This document shows positions 10,873 through 23,002 of a stretch of 64,000 nucleotides of DNA, one piece after another. A program made the translations under genes and the position numbers. Below the pieces are notes generated by a model. The model was not told the origin of the DNA. It made no database searches and worked only from the letters and a program-made list of their open reading frames with translations. Position 1 is the stretch's first letter, and each line of letters starts with the position of its first letter. This DNA is from Anisodus tanguticus (Eukaryota > Streptophyta > Magnoliopsida > Solanales > Solanaceae): contig CM067551.1 of assembly GCA_034509755.1 (NCBI GenBank), positions 13,140,501 to 13,204,500 of the forward strand, written 5' to 3'.

Positions 10873-11180
10873 TGTCGGTCAAAAGTTGTGTGACCAAATC
10901 TGGATATGGCTGTGGTTTTCTGGTAGAAGATAGTGATAATTATGTTGTTGAAGGTCAACATGTTCATGGTGTCACCGCTTCTGAGAGTGGTGGGAACAAG
11001 CGCTCACGAGAGGCTGAGGATGTCAACTGGGACAAGAGGAGAAGGCTGGAGATGTGGTTCTATCTTGCAGCAGAAGGCCTATATCTGTCCCAGACAAAGG
11101 ATCCGAATTATGATAAGGAGGAAATGGACACTCAGTCCGATGAAGTGACTAAAGTGGGCCAGAATTCGAAATTGGGATAA
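10873..11180 (+). CDS. Leader ORF in the gag position, 102 codons, function unknown
   Basis: The chosen ATG (MSVKSCVTKSG) is 39 nt after the LTR, matching the position in the inverted copy at 5556. The product is hydrophilic with a basic cluster (NKRSREAEDVN then KRRRLE) that could act as a nuclear localisation signal, and an acidic, Gln-rich tail ending GQNSKLG. There is no gag zinc knuckle. It stays open here, unlike the inverted copy, but has an internal deletion relative to it. Its last 14 codons overlap the first unit of the GGACACTCAGTC tandem repeats. I cannot name a homologue. Confidence 0.5.
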
Positions 11181-11822
11181 GTTTTTTTCTTCCTTGTCAA
11201 GAATAAGGTTAAATGATTTCTGATTAAAATGACTTAAAGTAAGGAGGAATATGAAAAATATTTTCCGAAATATTTATATTTCTTACGCTTTAAAATCAGA
11301 AGTTTAATCTCTTATTCTTTCCCGTTTAAACATTGGATTTTGTAAACGACTTAAAAGATTCGTTCTTTTAAGTGTAATTATTAAAGTGTGTAAAGTATGT
11401 TTGCACATACGAGGAAGAAAGATCCACTGACTGTGCGAAAACTGTTACCACTCTTAAATAAGCGCCAAGTATTGTTTGGGCACCAATCATAACGGAAGAA
11501 GTCTAAAAGCTAAAGACGTTGAGCCTGTCACACTATTTGGCAGAAGATCCTTCATAGGATGAAATTGGACACTCAGTCATACAAAGCCTCCAGGCGACTG
11601 GAGTGGGCCAAAATTCCTTTGATATGATGATATTGGACACTCAGTCATACAAAGCCTACAGGCGACTGGAGTGGGCCATAATTCATTTCATAAGAAAAGT
11701 AATGGACACCTAGTGTGGTGGGCCATAGTTTCCAGGTCTTAAATGATCTGAAGGCCTAAAGAAAGGCAGAAAAGAAATTGGACACTCAGTCTGCCAAAGC
11801 AACTAGAGTGAGCCAGAGTATC
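11125..11822 (+). repeat. Scattered tandem units with GGACACTCAGTC ... AGTGGGCCA
   Basis: Units begin near 11125, 11570, 11629, 11702 and 11791. The best pair (11570-11618 and 11629-11684) is almost identical over about 50 bp. The inverted half-element carries one unit (complement of about 5122-5165). They lie between the leader ORF and the pol remnants. Confidence 0.75.
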
Positions 11823-11869
11823 CAGATCACATATGATCCGGTTACGCCCTAACCATGGGCAAGAGGTTG

Positions 11870-13560
11870 TTCATGTGAAGCAACGCCACCTCTAAAGTAG
11901 AAGGGGTTGGAGAGGTTGTCCTCAATAGGACTTCAGGAAATGGGATCACTCTAAGATGATGTGATACATGTCCCAAACTTGGTTTAAGGGACGTTATTGT
12001 TCAAGCTGGTTTGAGACTAGTCCAACAGGTCTGTATTAACTAAGAATGGTACAGTATGTCTGTAACCATATGAATGATATATTTGTAATCCGTGCATCTA
12101 TGCCATCATAGATTAAGACACGTTAAATAGAAAATCATTCAAAAGCTAACGAAGTTGAGATTGTTTCCTTCTGTCGACGTAAACCCTCAAAATAAATATG
12201 AGGTAGGCGAAGAGGCAAAATCACCTTTCCAAATTCCGTCAAGGGAATAGCGAAAGAAGCACCGCTCCTCTAGATCTTAGTCACACCTACTTGGGTGATT
12301 GGAAGTTTATACAAAATAGAGGGGGAGACAAGTGCGTTGTGATCTTCATTGATGATGGTACAATGTATAGTATCCTTTGTTTGTTGAAAAGCAAAGATGA
12401 AGTTGTTGAAGCGGATAAGCTCTACAAAGCAGAAGTTGAAAATCAACTAAGCCTACGGATTGAGAAATTCGTAGTGATAGAGGGGGAGAATGTGAAGCAT
12501 CGTTCATCAAACGACTGCTCATTACTCACCTCAGTCTAACGGTATTAGCGAAGCGCAAAGCCGTACGCCCAAATTATGTGGGGCAAGGCGATATTTACCG
12601 CTAATATGATTCTCAAATAGAACTCCGCATAAGGATAAGGGTAACCCTCCGTATGAGACATGGAATTTATCTTACATATAAATGTTGTGATGTGGGGTGG
12701 TTTCATCCCTAAGACTGTAGATTGCATATCCACTGGATCTGCAAATAATAGTAGTGTTTATCGCCTCTTGGCGTCAAAGAATGCTGAATTCTTTGAAGAT
12801 AACTTTCCTTGGAAAAAAGGAAAAATGAGTAATTGCTCGAGGTTAACAAGAACCCGCGAGGGCCTGACTGTCCGGAACTAGACGTTCCGTATCTACAGGA
12901 CTCGGAAGTTGCTGTCTATCCGGAACTTAATATTCCAGATCTACAGAACTCAGGGATTCTAGATGTTGAACCGAGACGAAGCAAAGAGGGGACAAAGACT
13001 TGTTTCAGGCCTTCTAGCTTGTATGGTTGAGAACGAACCATGGACAATTAACAAAGAATTGTCATCTCCAAAAGCGCTGCTTTGGAAAGAAGCTAAAGAT
13101 ATAAATAGATTTCATCATATAGAACCATACTTGTGTAATGGTTGATCTTCCTCCGGAAAAAGAACCTTTGGGTTGTAAAATGTGCTCCCCTGTGATTAGC
13201 TTAACATCCAGGGCCATTGTAGTCTTGCGTGGCATGGATGTTGAAACAGCCTTCCCAACCGGAGAGTTGGAAAAAGAGGATCAGAATTGGTTTGCTGGAC
13301 TGTTGGGCTTCTCCCTGAACTTTCATTTTGGTCTCTGAAATGTTTACATTTTGGTCCTGAAAGTTTCAGATAAAACAGAAACAATGAATCTGACCACATA
13401 AACATTGACTCTGAAGTTAGAAAGCCAATAGTTGGAAAGCCAACAGTTGGAAAACCAACAGTCTGAGAGTGGAAACTATATTGATACAAAATGATATGGG
13501 TATCACATATGACATCTTAGAAATTGGATTTCTAAGACATCTAACGGACTGGTCTAACTC
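11870..13560 (+). pseudogene. Decayed Copia pol remnants of element C
   Basis: Segments align with the pol of 2401-4700. Protease-downstream sequence lies at 11862-11960, integrase at 12260-12600 (FIDDGTMYSILCLLKSKDE at 12345-12400), integrase end and linker at 12690-13030, and reverse transcriptase start at 13138-13260 (VDLPPEKEPLGCK, MDVETAFPTGELE). Frameshifts, stops and deletions occur every 100-300 bp. The catalytic YVDD region is missing. It is much older than the element at 24218-29654. Confidence 0.8.
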
Positions 13561-13858
13561 CAAACTCAGTTGTGAGATAATTGACAGTCTCGTTAAAGTC
13601 ACCAATGGATATGAATTATATAACTGATTGGAATCATGGTGCACCCACAGACAAGGAGCGATATGCACAGGTCACGTGTAGTTCAATGTATTGTACACAC
13701 TACAACCGACCTGGTATCGGCCTACAAACAGATCAGTTGAACTAAGGTTCACTGATGATCTTAATAAATGATCAATAGAAGGCGTTAAGTCGGATATGAC
13801 GATATCTGAAATATTCGCTTATCTACGGATTATAGTATTCTGGATGTCCAACGGTTCT

Positions 13859-13951
13859 GGGAGAACACAGTGATACAAACTGGACATCAGATCTGAAGAA
13901 CACCAAAGCCACAAGTAAATGTGTATGGTGGGAGAACACAGTGATACAAAC
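13859..13951. repeat. Direct repeat GGGAGAACACAGTGATACAAACT at the 3' LTR deletion joint
   Basis: The same 23 bp occurs at about 13859-13881 and again at about 13930-13951, directly before the surviving 3' LTR piece. It marks the breakpoint where roughly 1.1 kb of the 3' LTR was lost. Confidence 0.7.
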
Positions 13952-14127
13952 TCGACTCAGCACACAGTTGTAACCATCCGGATTTAGTTGTTTCTTGATT
14001 TCAGGTTATCAAGATTCAAGACTCAACAAGCTTGCGGCAGTTCTCAACATTGCCTATTTGTTTATCCTTTCGAACACTTGTAATATTTATTTATTTCCCG
14101 TACTGCTTTACAATAGAGTACCCAACA
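13950..14127 (+). repeat. Truncated 3' LTR of Copia element C
   Basis: 178 bp matching the last part of the 5' LTR (10656-10833), with only a few differences. It ends CCCAACA directly before the AAAAT duplication. Confidence 0.88.
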
Positions 14128-14132
14128 AAAAT

Positions 14133-15158
14133 TAGACCTATAACCTTACTGCATTGGTTTGTAAACTTATTTTGCTGCGGAAAGTTCAAGTCAACATTTT
14201 TTGCTATATCTAATTTCAATAAAGGGTATGATGTCCGAGTGTGGAGCGAAAAATCTTGGCTTTTTTTTTAAAAAAACCTAGATTTTGGATAGCTCGGAAT
14301 TCCGCGGTACAACACTCAACGGGCTATGGTGGTCCAATTTCACATTACCAGCTCCAGGAGAACTTCGAATACAAACCTAAATTATTTGTGCATACGATTC
14401 AAATGGGAGAGGGAAATATTCAAATAGGCTTATTATTTGTGACTACAGGACCCTCCACATCATCTATAATTAAGATTTTGCATTAAGGTAAAGAATTGCA
14501 CAAGGAGAAAGCTAATTTTCATCTCTATATACATGAAGAATTTTAAACCTCCCCTTAAAGAAAAACAAATATAGTAAAGAAGTATAGGACTACCAAACTT
14601 TAGGAAAGAATTTCAATACATAGTCTGATTATAGTAAGTATTTACAGGTCGGAAATGTACAAGCATGTCTATTGTACAGTTACAGAAATCAGCCTTGGCA
14701 AAAAATTTCCGCATCTCATCGATATCATTTGCTTGATTCCCCCACACCGATGCATTGAACATAGATTTTGACAGCTTCAGAGTAGGACATTGAAGATCTT
14801 GTATAGTCAAATACATGACACACTATTTTCCCATGTATCATCGTGTTCTTTTCTTGAGGTAGGTACCGACAGAAGCAAATCCAAGATTTAGAGTCAGTAA
14901 GTTCAGAATGAACGTGTTCTTATTATATCTACATATTTTAAATGCTTTTTCATCTTTATACATTGTTCGATCCAAAAGTAACAGGTTCAAGTTGGTTTCA
15001 GTTGAACTTACAGAACAGTCCTAAATCTGCCTGGCTACCAACATAAGCCTTGATGAAGTGAGCAACTTCATGTGATACCATAATTCTTTATTCCCTCTTC
15101 CAAATGATGTTTCTGTTTCAACAAACCAAACAAGCATTTGAGCCTTGAGCCAGATTCA
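14133..15158. other. Spacer downstream of the kinase gene, with one unrecognised short ORF
   Basis: AT-rich DNA that should include the 3' UTR of the minus-strand kinase gene (stop at 15159). A 67-codon ORF on the minus strand (14816-14613, LTIQDLQCPTLKLSKSMF) has a protein-like composition and loosely recalls leucine-rich repeat text of plant F-box or similar proteins. It is isolated and I do not call it a gene. Confidence 0.4.
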
Positions 15159-17894
15159 TCACACTATCTTAGAGACTTCCAACGCTATTTGTTCCTGCAG
15201 ACTTAAACCACTTAAACCTCTAGTCATTTTGCTTTCTTCTGCATTAAAGAGTTCTTCATAACCCCTCTTCCAATGTGAAGGTTTTCTAATTCTCCTGATT
15301 AAATCCAGGCTTTCACTGTTGCCTCTTAGAAGCTGCAGAATCTGTATGAATCCAAACCCAGATCTTAGTTCATGAAGGGTTACTTCAGATTAATGCTCGT
15401 GACAGAATTGAAAGAGCCGATGGGAATAAAATGCAGGATAATTAATATCAAACTTCCAGCACTTACCTGACTTATTCGAGGTCGCTTAATTGAGGATTGC
15501 TGCACACACACAAAGAAGCAGCTAAGACCATGAGGTTCATCTGTAGTAAGTTGTAGTCATCACCAAGTGAAGGATCAACAAGATCTCTAATTCTGTTTTT
15601 CTTCAACAGGGGTTTAGCCTAGAATAAGCAAAAAATAGAGTTTAGCATGTCTACATGAACATAAAATTGGCGGATAAGATATGCAGAGGCAAATATAATA
15701 AGTGGAATTTTTTTTTACATTATCGGTGCATCTTAACATGTAATAGCAGGGTATCCGTCATATTTTTCACGTTACTAGTCCCACTTATTATGTATAGTTA
15801 TTGTTTAGGCTGGTTAGTGTGAAATTTCTTTTGCACAGTTAACGTATAAAAGTTAAACTCGTATAGTAATGGTGGAGAACTAAGGCATACCCAAATGACA
15901 AGGCTTTGTTGGGAGTAATCAAGGGCTCGACGTCCAGTGATAAGTTCCAAAAGTAAAACTCCGAAAGCAAAAACATCAGTTTTTTCATCCACTATGCCAT
16001 GCATCAAGAACTCGGGAGAAAGATAGCTGCAGTCACAAGTTTCAACAGAACATTTTAGTAAGACAAACTCTCAACAATCACAAACCTTATATTGCAAGCA
16101 GCAGGAAGGTAAGAGAAGCACACACACAAGGCAGCCAGGTGCACTAAGCTCCCGCTATGCGCGGGGTCTGGGGAAGGGCTGAACCACAAGGATCTATTGT
16201 ATGCAGTCTTACCTTGCATTTCTGAAAGGTAAGAGAAGGCGAAACAAATATATACGCACCCAAACGTTCCTTCAAATTTTCCTACAGTGAGGTGAGTCCA
16301 TCGTTCTGGTAGCCATTTTGCAAGCCCAAAATCACATATCTGAATTTAAAGCAGAAAATTCAGGTTTGATTGCTACTAAGAAAATTGGAAGTACAAAATA
16401 CGGGATTCTGTTTCCATTGAAACTTTCATTAAGGCACTTAGAATTAGGAGAGAAATAATAATTAATAGAACTAATATACCTGAGGTTCAAGGTCCTTTGT
16501 GAGTAATATATTTGCTGCCTTAATATCTCTGTGAATAATCCTTCTTTGACCTCCCTCATGAAGATGTACTATGCCCTTAACTATCCCTATGGCTACTTTA
16601 TACCTGATTTTCCATTCTAATTTTTGCTTCGATGCTGCGAAATATTGTAGAATAGAGTAAAGAAAAACGGAAAAAAAAAAAAAGACACAATACATAAAGA
16701 TATATTGATGCACTAACCATGCAACATATTGGTCAAGCTTCCATAAGGAGATAGCTCAAGCACAAGAAAGAGTCCACCATCAACGGCATAACCAATCAAT
16801 TTAGCAGTGTTTGGATGGTTAATGTGCGCCATCATTCCTAGCTCAGATAAGAAGTCCCCTATCCTCTCATTTTGGGGTCCCCTAGCCAGCCGCTTAACCG
16901 CGATAAATTGGCCATTTCGCAAGCGTCCTTTATGAACTTCAGCATAACCCCCCTTTCCTATCAAATTTTCTACAACAAAGAATTGCCAGAGTTTTATACA
17001 TCAGAAACTGCAAAATCGGAAGTTCTTTCATTGAACAAATTAGTTATACAAAAATAACTACTACTACTAGCTTCCCAAGCAAGTTGGGTCAGCTAAATGA
17101 ATATGCAATCCATGTAGCTCCTTTCACTACTAAAAAGCCAGGAGTTTGAGACATACAAATTATGTAGCTAAATCGCAAATTCTGTAGCTGATACTATTTC
17201 GCAACGGATTATCAAAAGATTCTGCTAGCTACGAGCAATTCAACAACAGATTAGCGACGAAGTTCGTGGCTAATTCCAAATATTTTTGAAGTGTTTAAGC
17301 CCGTCTGAGTCCAATATTAGTAGAATTAATTCTCCAGCACTAGAAGTTCTCTACTTTTCCTACTATATCTTTAACAGGCCAAAAAGACTCCTAACAAACA
17401 GTGGACCTAAATTAAACGTACTAACATGATTAAAAAGTTAACAACAACTATGTCACTGCAAAATTTAACAAAAGATGTACAAAGATATAAGGTGAACCAA
17501 AATTTCGAGCAGATAACTAACCTTGGTGAAAATTATTGGTTGCAGTTTGAAGCTCAGAGAGGGTGAAAAGTTCCCATTGAGGTTTGAAATAGCTCAAACC
17601 ATTATCCAAAATTGGATTTGGCTTGACACTGCTACTTGTCTCTCTCATGCTTCTGCTGAATCTTTTCAACAGTTTCAGAGAACTAGTAATTAGACGATCT
17701 TTCGTCAAATGTCCTTTCGATTTACTTCTGAATAGCTCAAGAAAACCAGTCCATCGCGAACCGGATCTTTGATTTTTCGAGCCATCAAATTCTGAAGTGC
17801 TGGCTTTTGAAGAGTCTGATTCGGATTCTGCAGTTCTCAAAAAGTCCTCAAGAACTGTATCAGGAGAATATGTATTCACTTTTCCTTTCTCCAT
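15159..17894 (-). CDS. Receptor-like cytoplasmic kinase, RLCK VI type, seven exons, frameshift in exon 6
   Basis: Predicted Ser/Thr kinase that acts in the cytoplasm: no signal peptide or membrane span is visible. Exons (minus strand): 17894-17522, 16969-16718, 16634-16480, 16339-16260, 16026-15891, 15618-15467, 15341-15159; all introns are GT-AG. The N-terminus holds an acidic Ser stretch (ESESDSSKASTSE) typical of group VI. The kinase domain has GKGGYAEV (129-136), Lys150 (AVKR), Glu167, HRD (243-245), DFG (263-265) and SPE (290-292). The C-terminal tail (LLRGNSESLDLIRR) is also group-VI like. In exon 6 one extra GT in a (GT)n run at about 15499-15510 shifts the frame, giving a stop at 15474-15472 after about 380 residues instead of about 442. 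Downstream codons, including all of exon 7, stay open. It is either a recent lesion, a polymorphism or a sequencing error. Rac-binding kinases (RBK) are the closest family I know; subgroup is less certain than fold. Confidence 0.85.
16129..16230 (-). mobile_element. AU-type SINE fragment in intron 4 of the cytoplasmic kinase gene
   Basis: The complement of GGCAGCC..GGTGCACTAAGC, CGCGGGGTCTGGGGAAGGG and ACCACAAGGATCTATTG is the conserved 3' part of the AU SINE also present at about 48465-48671. The tRNA-derived 5' part is missing. It lies in the same sense as the host gene, between exon 5 and exon 4, and does not touch the splice sites. Confidence 0.7.
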
Positions 17895-18054
17895 GTCTAA
17901 ACTCTAAAGTTCTTAAGTCTGCCATAAAATAGCAAACACTTTGTTAGATTAATGGATTAAAACACAATACAATTTTTTTTCAAACCATGCATAATTGCCA
18001 AAATTATTTGAATAGTAACACAGAACCACATCAAGAACAATAACAGCTTTCAAG

Positions 18055-18362
18055 GGCCCGATTGGACATGAATTTTTTTCTTTTTTCCATTGTTTTTTTC
18101 AAAAAACTGTTTGGTTATACATTGTGTCAATTTTCACTCCAAATTTGCTATAAAAAATCATGTTTGACAAACTGGTCCAATTTTCATGTTTGACAAACTG
18201 GCCCAATTTTCAAGTTAAAAAAAAACAATTCTCTCTTAAACTTCAATATATTTTCAAGTGAAATGCACGCCCAAACATAATTTGCAAGTACCCTTTTTCA
18301 ACTTAACCTCAAATACTAGTACTTTTTTTGAAATATCACTAAATTCATGTCCAAACACCTAC
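18055..18362. mobile_element. MITE with TTGGACATGAATTT inverted ends
   Basis: Left end TTGGACATGAATTT (18063-18076) and right end AAATTCATGTCCAAA (18341-18355) form terminal inverted repeats around about 280 bp of T-rich DNA without an ORF. A 26-bp tandem unit (CATGTTTGACAAACTGGTCC...) is duplicated at about 18159-18210. It sits about 160 bp upstream of the kinase start codon, in its promoter or 5' UTR region. Confidence 0.7.
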
Positions 18363-21300
18363 TAAAACCACTAATCACTATAATTTATAGAAACTAAGAT
18401 AATGATAATAAAAAAAAAAAAATTAGAACCTTAGAACAGAACAAGGCCAAATATCTTTGATAAAAAGAGACATGCTGAAACTGACCTGAACAAGGAATTA
18501 GAATTCAACAAGTAAAACAGAGCATCTCCCATAAACTATAGTAACTTCTTCTGTTTCATTTTTTATATGACGGTGATTGACTAGGCACGAAGCTAAGCTA
18601 ACAAAATATTTAAAACAGACTTAAACAGAAAGATATAGTAAAATGGTAGCAGAGTACTATCAAGAAAGAAAATTATGAGCAGCTGAATAAGTATCTCTGC
18701 AAACAGAAAAACTAGAAATACCCAGAAACAGAACCAAGTTATCTACCATAATAAGATAAGAAAACAAAGCACATCTTACAAGAATTGTTCATTAATAGTT
18801 TCGAAACATAATAGAGATGACATACCAGAAAGAAGAAGAAGGAAGCACAAAGTTCAAGAACAAAGTTGAACGGTGGAAGAGATAAATTTTCCAAATATCT
18901 CCTTGATAACCAATTGAGCTGTCCAAGCGGACGGTGGAAGAGATAAATTGGTATTGTAAGTGGAGCAAAATATATTTCTGGGTTTTAGAAGCATACACAT
19001 ATAGTAATATAGTAGTTGTTTTTTGAAATAAAGGAGAATTCAAAGTTTGGCTCCTTAATTCAATTTTTATGGTTTCTTTATATCTTTTTTGTTGTTATTC
19101 CTGAAGGAGGGTATGTACTTTATATTATTACTCTTTTTATTTTTTTCACAAACAAGCCGCCTAACTTACCCCACTCCTCACCAATATAAGGAGAGAAACA
19201 AATATTGTTTTCAAGAACTAAACAGTAGCTCACTCTACAATTTTATGAATAATCATTCAAATTACTTTATTATGTGGTACAAGTTTTATAACGAAAATAA
19301 CTAAATTATTTTTATAACTAGGAGGCAATTTAACATAAAAAACATGACTAAGAGGAAATAAATGATTATGATATTTAAGTAAAACTAATTATCATAAAAG
19401 AATTCTTTTAAAAGAGATTAATAAAATAGAAAATTAGCTAGAGAAGAATGAAATTTATAGAAGCTGATAGAAATGACGAAATAGTATTATTGCAGCTAAT
19501 GTGGCTGCTTTAATTAAGCCACACTTGTGTTGTGTCATGTGTGAGGCGTGATTCTCATGCTTTATTGGAAGTTTCTGTATGGATTCATAAATTGAGTTCC
19601 CATCCATTTGAATTTTATTAATTAGTATTTTATGTATTTGTTGGTGCTCTTTCATCTCAAGGCAGTTGACCCACTTAAGCTGAAATTATTTTAATAATAT
19701 AATTTTGAGTTTAAATTATGCGTACAGACGATGTATTAGAATTTTTTTAATGTTAGATAATCTGTACAATATATTGGATTATTATGAACCTAAATGGAGT
19801 ATTTATGACATTGAGGTCATAATTACTTCGGGATTGAAGCGTAGATATTGTTATCAAATTAAGTTAATTTGTAACTGTATATGATAATCTGTAAAGTGTA
19901 ACAATAATCTACTTTATACAATTAAATTGAATTGATAGCGTAAAAATATTATATCATTAATATACATAATTTTGAATTTGGATCGTATAATTTTAATCAA
20001 TATGAGTCCTCATGCGTCCTATTAATTATGAGTTGATCCTTGAGAGTGGCTAACTTACTAAAGATTAATTAATAGATTATATCCTTTGAAGGAAAAAAAT
20101 ATGGATCAACTCAGAAAATAAAATAGAAGAAAGAGAAGAAAAAAAAAAGACATACCTATTGGAAGAAATAGATGTGTCACGTAAACAAGAGTTGTTTGTT
20201 TTAAATAGGTTTTCCTTTCTCTTCTCCCCATGGCTTCTTTTTTTTTCCAAACAATGTATGAAATTATCTTTCTTCTTCCTATGTTTTATGTGAATGAATT
20301 GTAAGGAGAACTAACGAGATCTTCTTCAAAAGTATTAATAGGCATGATCATATGTAATGCACGTACGATTATAGACCGTAACTTTTTATTGTCTAAATTG
20401 TGTTTATATGACATATTATGATATGTAATTGTATTATTTGACTAGTGAAATGAATTGAATGATTTTGGAAATAGATGTGTTGCATTGATTGATTGGTTGA
20501 TTTCCTTCATCTTTGAAAATGAATCCTGCAAAATAGTTACTGTATGATTTAGATTTATTCTTTAAGTCCTTTTCCGTTTTCAATATTTCAAATATTAATA
20601 GTTGAACATATATAGATTGAAAATTGAAAGGAAAGAGGAGCCAAACGTTAATCAGTTTAATATTTCAAATATTAAATAGTATACTAACATTCATTAAATC
20701 AAATTTGTTAATCAGTTATAACTTACAATTCATAACAGACAAAAACACATGGACATTGCCGTGTACGCCGCATGTCTCAACACATTTGAGCCTTGAAATT
20801 TGCCACCTTTAAAAGGAACTAGGAATTTGTTGAAATTTGAATAATACTACTAGATTAACAGATATCTACACACTAGACATCAATAATCGAAATATAATTT
20901 TTTTTTTACCCACATTCGGATAAAAATTTTTACTATAAAATATAATTTCTCACTTCATCCTCATAAAATCAGCTCACTAGAAAAACACTTGGTGGAGAAT
21001 AGGTTTTCATTTAAATGATGGGAAACTTCTTAAGTTTTTCGTGTGAAAGCACTAGTACTATTTAGATTTTTTCTACCCACATTCAATAATGATAAATTCA
21101 GTGGGGAAATAGTGAATAAAGAAAGAAGGATTTTAACTTATAACTAGATTATGGGATGCCTGTGCAAGCACGGTCCGACACAAAAAATAAGTCGATTTAG
21201 TGATAAATACTATAATTCAATTAATTCAAATAGTATTTGTTATATTCCTAAATTTCAAGTATAAACTAACGGGTTACAAATTTTATTAATAGTATTTACT

Positions 21301-22188
21301 CTTATTTCGTATCTTTCTCTAGATTTAATAAAAAAAAAATTGTGAACTTATTATCATAATTTAATATCCTAAACTATTTGTAATTTTCTCTTGTATACCC
21401 TGTATATGGTTTGGAATCAGTGTATCACAAATTAAAAGTAAGCAGGTTAACTATAAATTAATATGATTAAGTCCAATAGAATCTTTTTAATTAATTTGCA
21501 CAATTTTTGAAAAAATAGTCATGTAATTTAAATGTCGTGTTAATTCACTACTCCATCCACGTATCATATTTTCAGTTCGAGAGTTAGTTTGATTATTTTC
21601 ATAACTAAATCGGATTAGATTATTTAATATTTTAAAATTTAAAAATTATACAAAAAATACAATAAGTTGATATTTTTCTTATATTACTTTAGTGAAAAAA
21701 TATCTTAAACTGTTAGTCTGAACGTCTTTTAAATATTTTGAATTGTTAATTATTGTGACTTGTATTATTTTTTATGTAGTTTATAAATATGTAAATTTTA
21801 TTTTAAAAAACTTAAAATTTTCATATTCAGATTTACAATTAAAATTTAACTTGTCAAAATTTAAAAAGTGTCATATTAGATTGGAGAAGATACATATTAC
21901 TAGCTTGTCCCTCGTGAAAACTGGAGATTATTTTCTCTCTACGTGAGAGTATTTTTCTACTCTTAGTGGGGGTTTAGGATTTGAATAAAACTGCCAAATA
22001 TGAAGATAACTGACCATGATAACCATATTACACCCACGTCCATATGCACTTTATCCACACAAAAAAAATACTAAACCACCATGCTTTAATCTTTCAGCCT
22101 TATTTTTCCAGTAGTGTTTATATTACTTATTCTTTCTCATACTATAAAATATAAGAAATTTCAAACTTAGTAGTATATAGTATTCAAG
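18363..22188. other. AT-rich intergenic DNA
   Basis: No coding sequence recognised. 18540-18600 resembles a worn Stowaway-like end (TTCTGTTTCATTTTTTATATGACGG, split by changes). The motif ACGGTGGAAGAGATAAAT is repeated at about 18869 and 18930. It may include 5' UTR exons and the promoter of the minus-strand kinase gene. The rest is low-complexity AT-rich sequence. Confidence 0.55.
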
Positions 22189-23002
22189 ATGGCGGACGAG
22201 ATTACAGATCGACTTCAAAAATTTATTCACAGAAGAGGAAAAGGACTCGATTGAGATTGCCGTTCAAGATATTATGTCTAGCATGGAACATTGTGACGTA
22301 AGTCTTCTTGGAAAGGTGATTGCGGACAAACAAGTGAGTATTACAGGGGTGAAAAAAAGTCCGGTTGGGCTGAAAATCTTATTGATTTGTTTTCTGATAC
22401 AAAGATGATATGAAGAAGGTGTTGTACGGGACGCCAGTATCTTCTCAATATACATCCATAGCAACCAGAGCTTAATGTTAATTCTCCTATTTTTAACATA
22501 TGCGAGATATGGCTTCAAGTTTGGAATATAATATACCATTAAGATTGTACATGCTTTAGGCGGGACTTCTGATATTGCTATACCCGAAAATGGCAGCAAG
22601 GATGGTCGTTACATTCGTTTAAGGGTTTTAATGAGTATCTATAAGCCTCTATCTCGTGGCAAATCAATAAAGATGGGATCGGAGGAAAGAGGGGTAGAAC
22701 TCCGTTATGAAAATCTGCCATATATTTGCTACTACTGTGGGATACTAGGACATACGGAGAGGTCATGTATTCTTCGTGAGGAAGATTGCGACGAGGCGCT
22801 GTCAAAAGAGAACAATTCGGTCCTTGGATGAGGGCGGAAACTCATGGTTTTGCTGTAGAAAATTCAAGACGACAAGGTAACAACAATGTGCGGCTTTCCG
22901 GTTTAACGAATAATAAGGGGAAAAGGATCATGGATTGTGCGGAAGGTACTGGTTCTAATGAATAATGACGATGGAGTGGAGGTCCGCAGGCAGAATGGTA
23001 GC
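22189..23002 (+). pseudogene. L1 ORF1, N-terminal part with zinc knuckle
   Basis: RNA-binding protein of a plant L1 element. Text typical of the DUF4283-type N-terminus (EEEKDSIEIAVQDI, SLLGKVIADKQ) is readable from 22233 in a frame different from the ATG at 22189. A CX2CX4HX4C knuckle (C-YY-C-GILG-H-TERS-C) is at about 22729-22770, preceded by RYENLPYI. Several frameshifts and stops interrupt it. Confidence 0.8.

Larger units (their letters stand above)
9565..14127 (+). mobile_element. Decayed Copia element C with intact target duplication
   Basis: The element is bounded by TGTTGG at the left and CCAACA at the right and flanked by the 5-bp duplication AAAAT (9560-9564 and 14128-14132). It has a full 5' LTR, a leader ORF, a tandem-repeat zone, and scattered remnants of protease, integrase, linker and reverse transcriptase between about 11870 and 13560. 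Most of its 3' LTR is deleted. It belongs to the same family as 349-6810: the LTR block at 10576-10680 matches 1047-1160. Confidence 0.9.
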
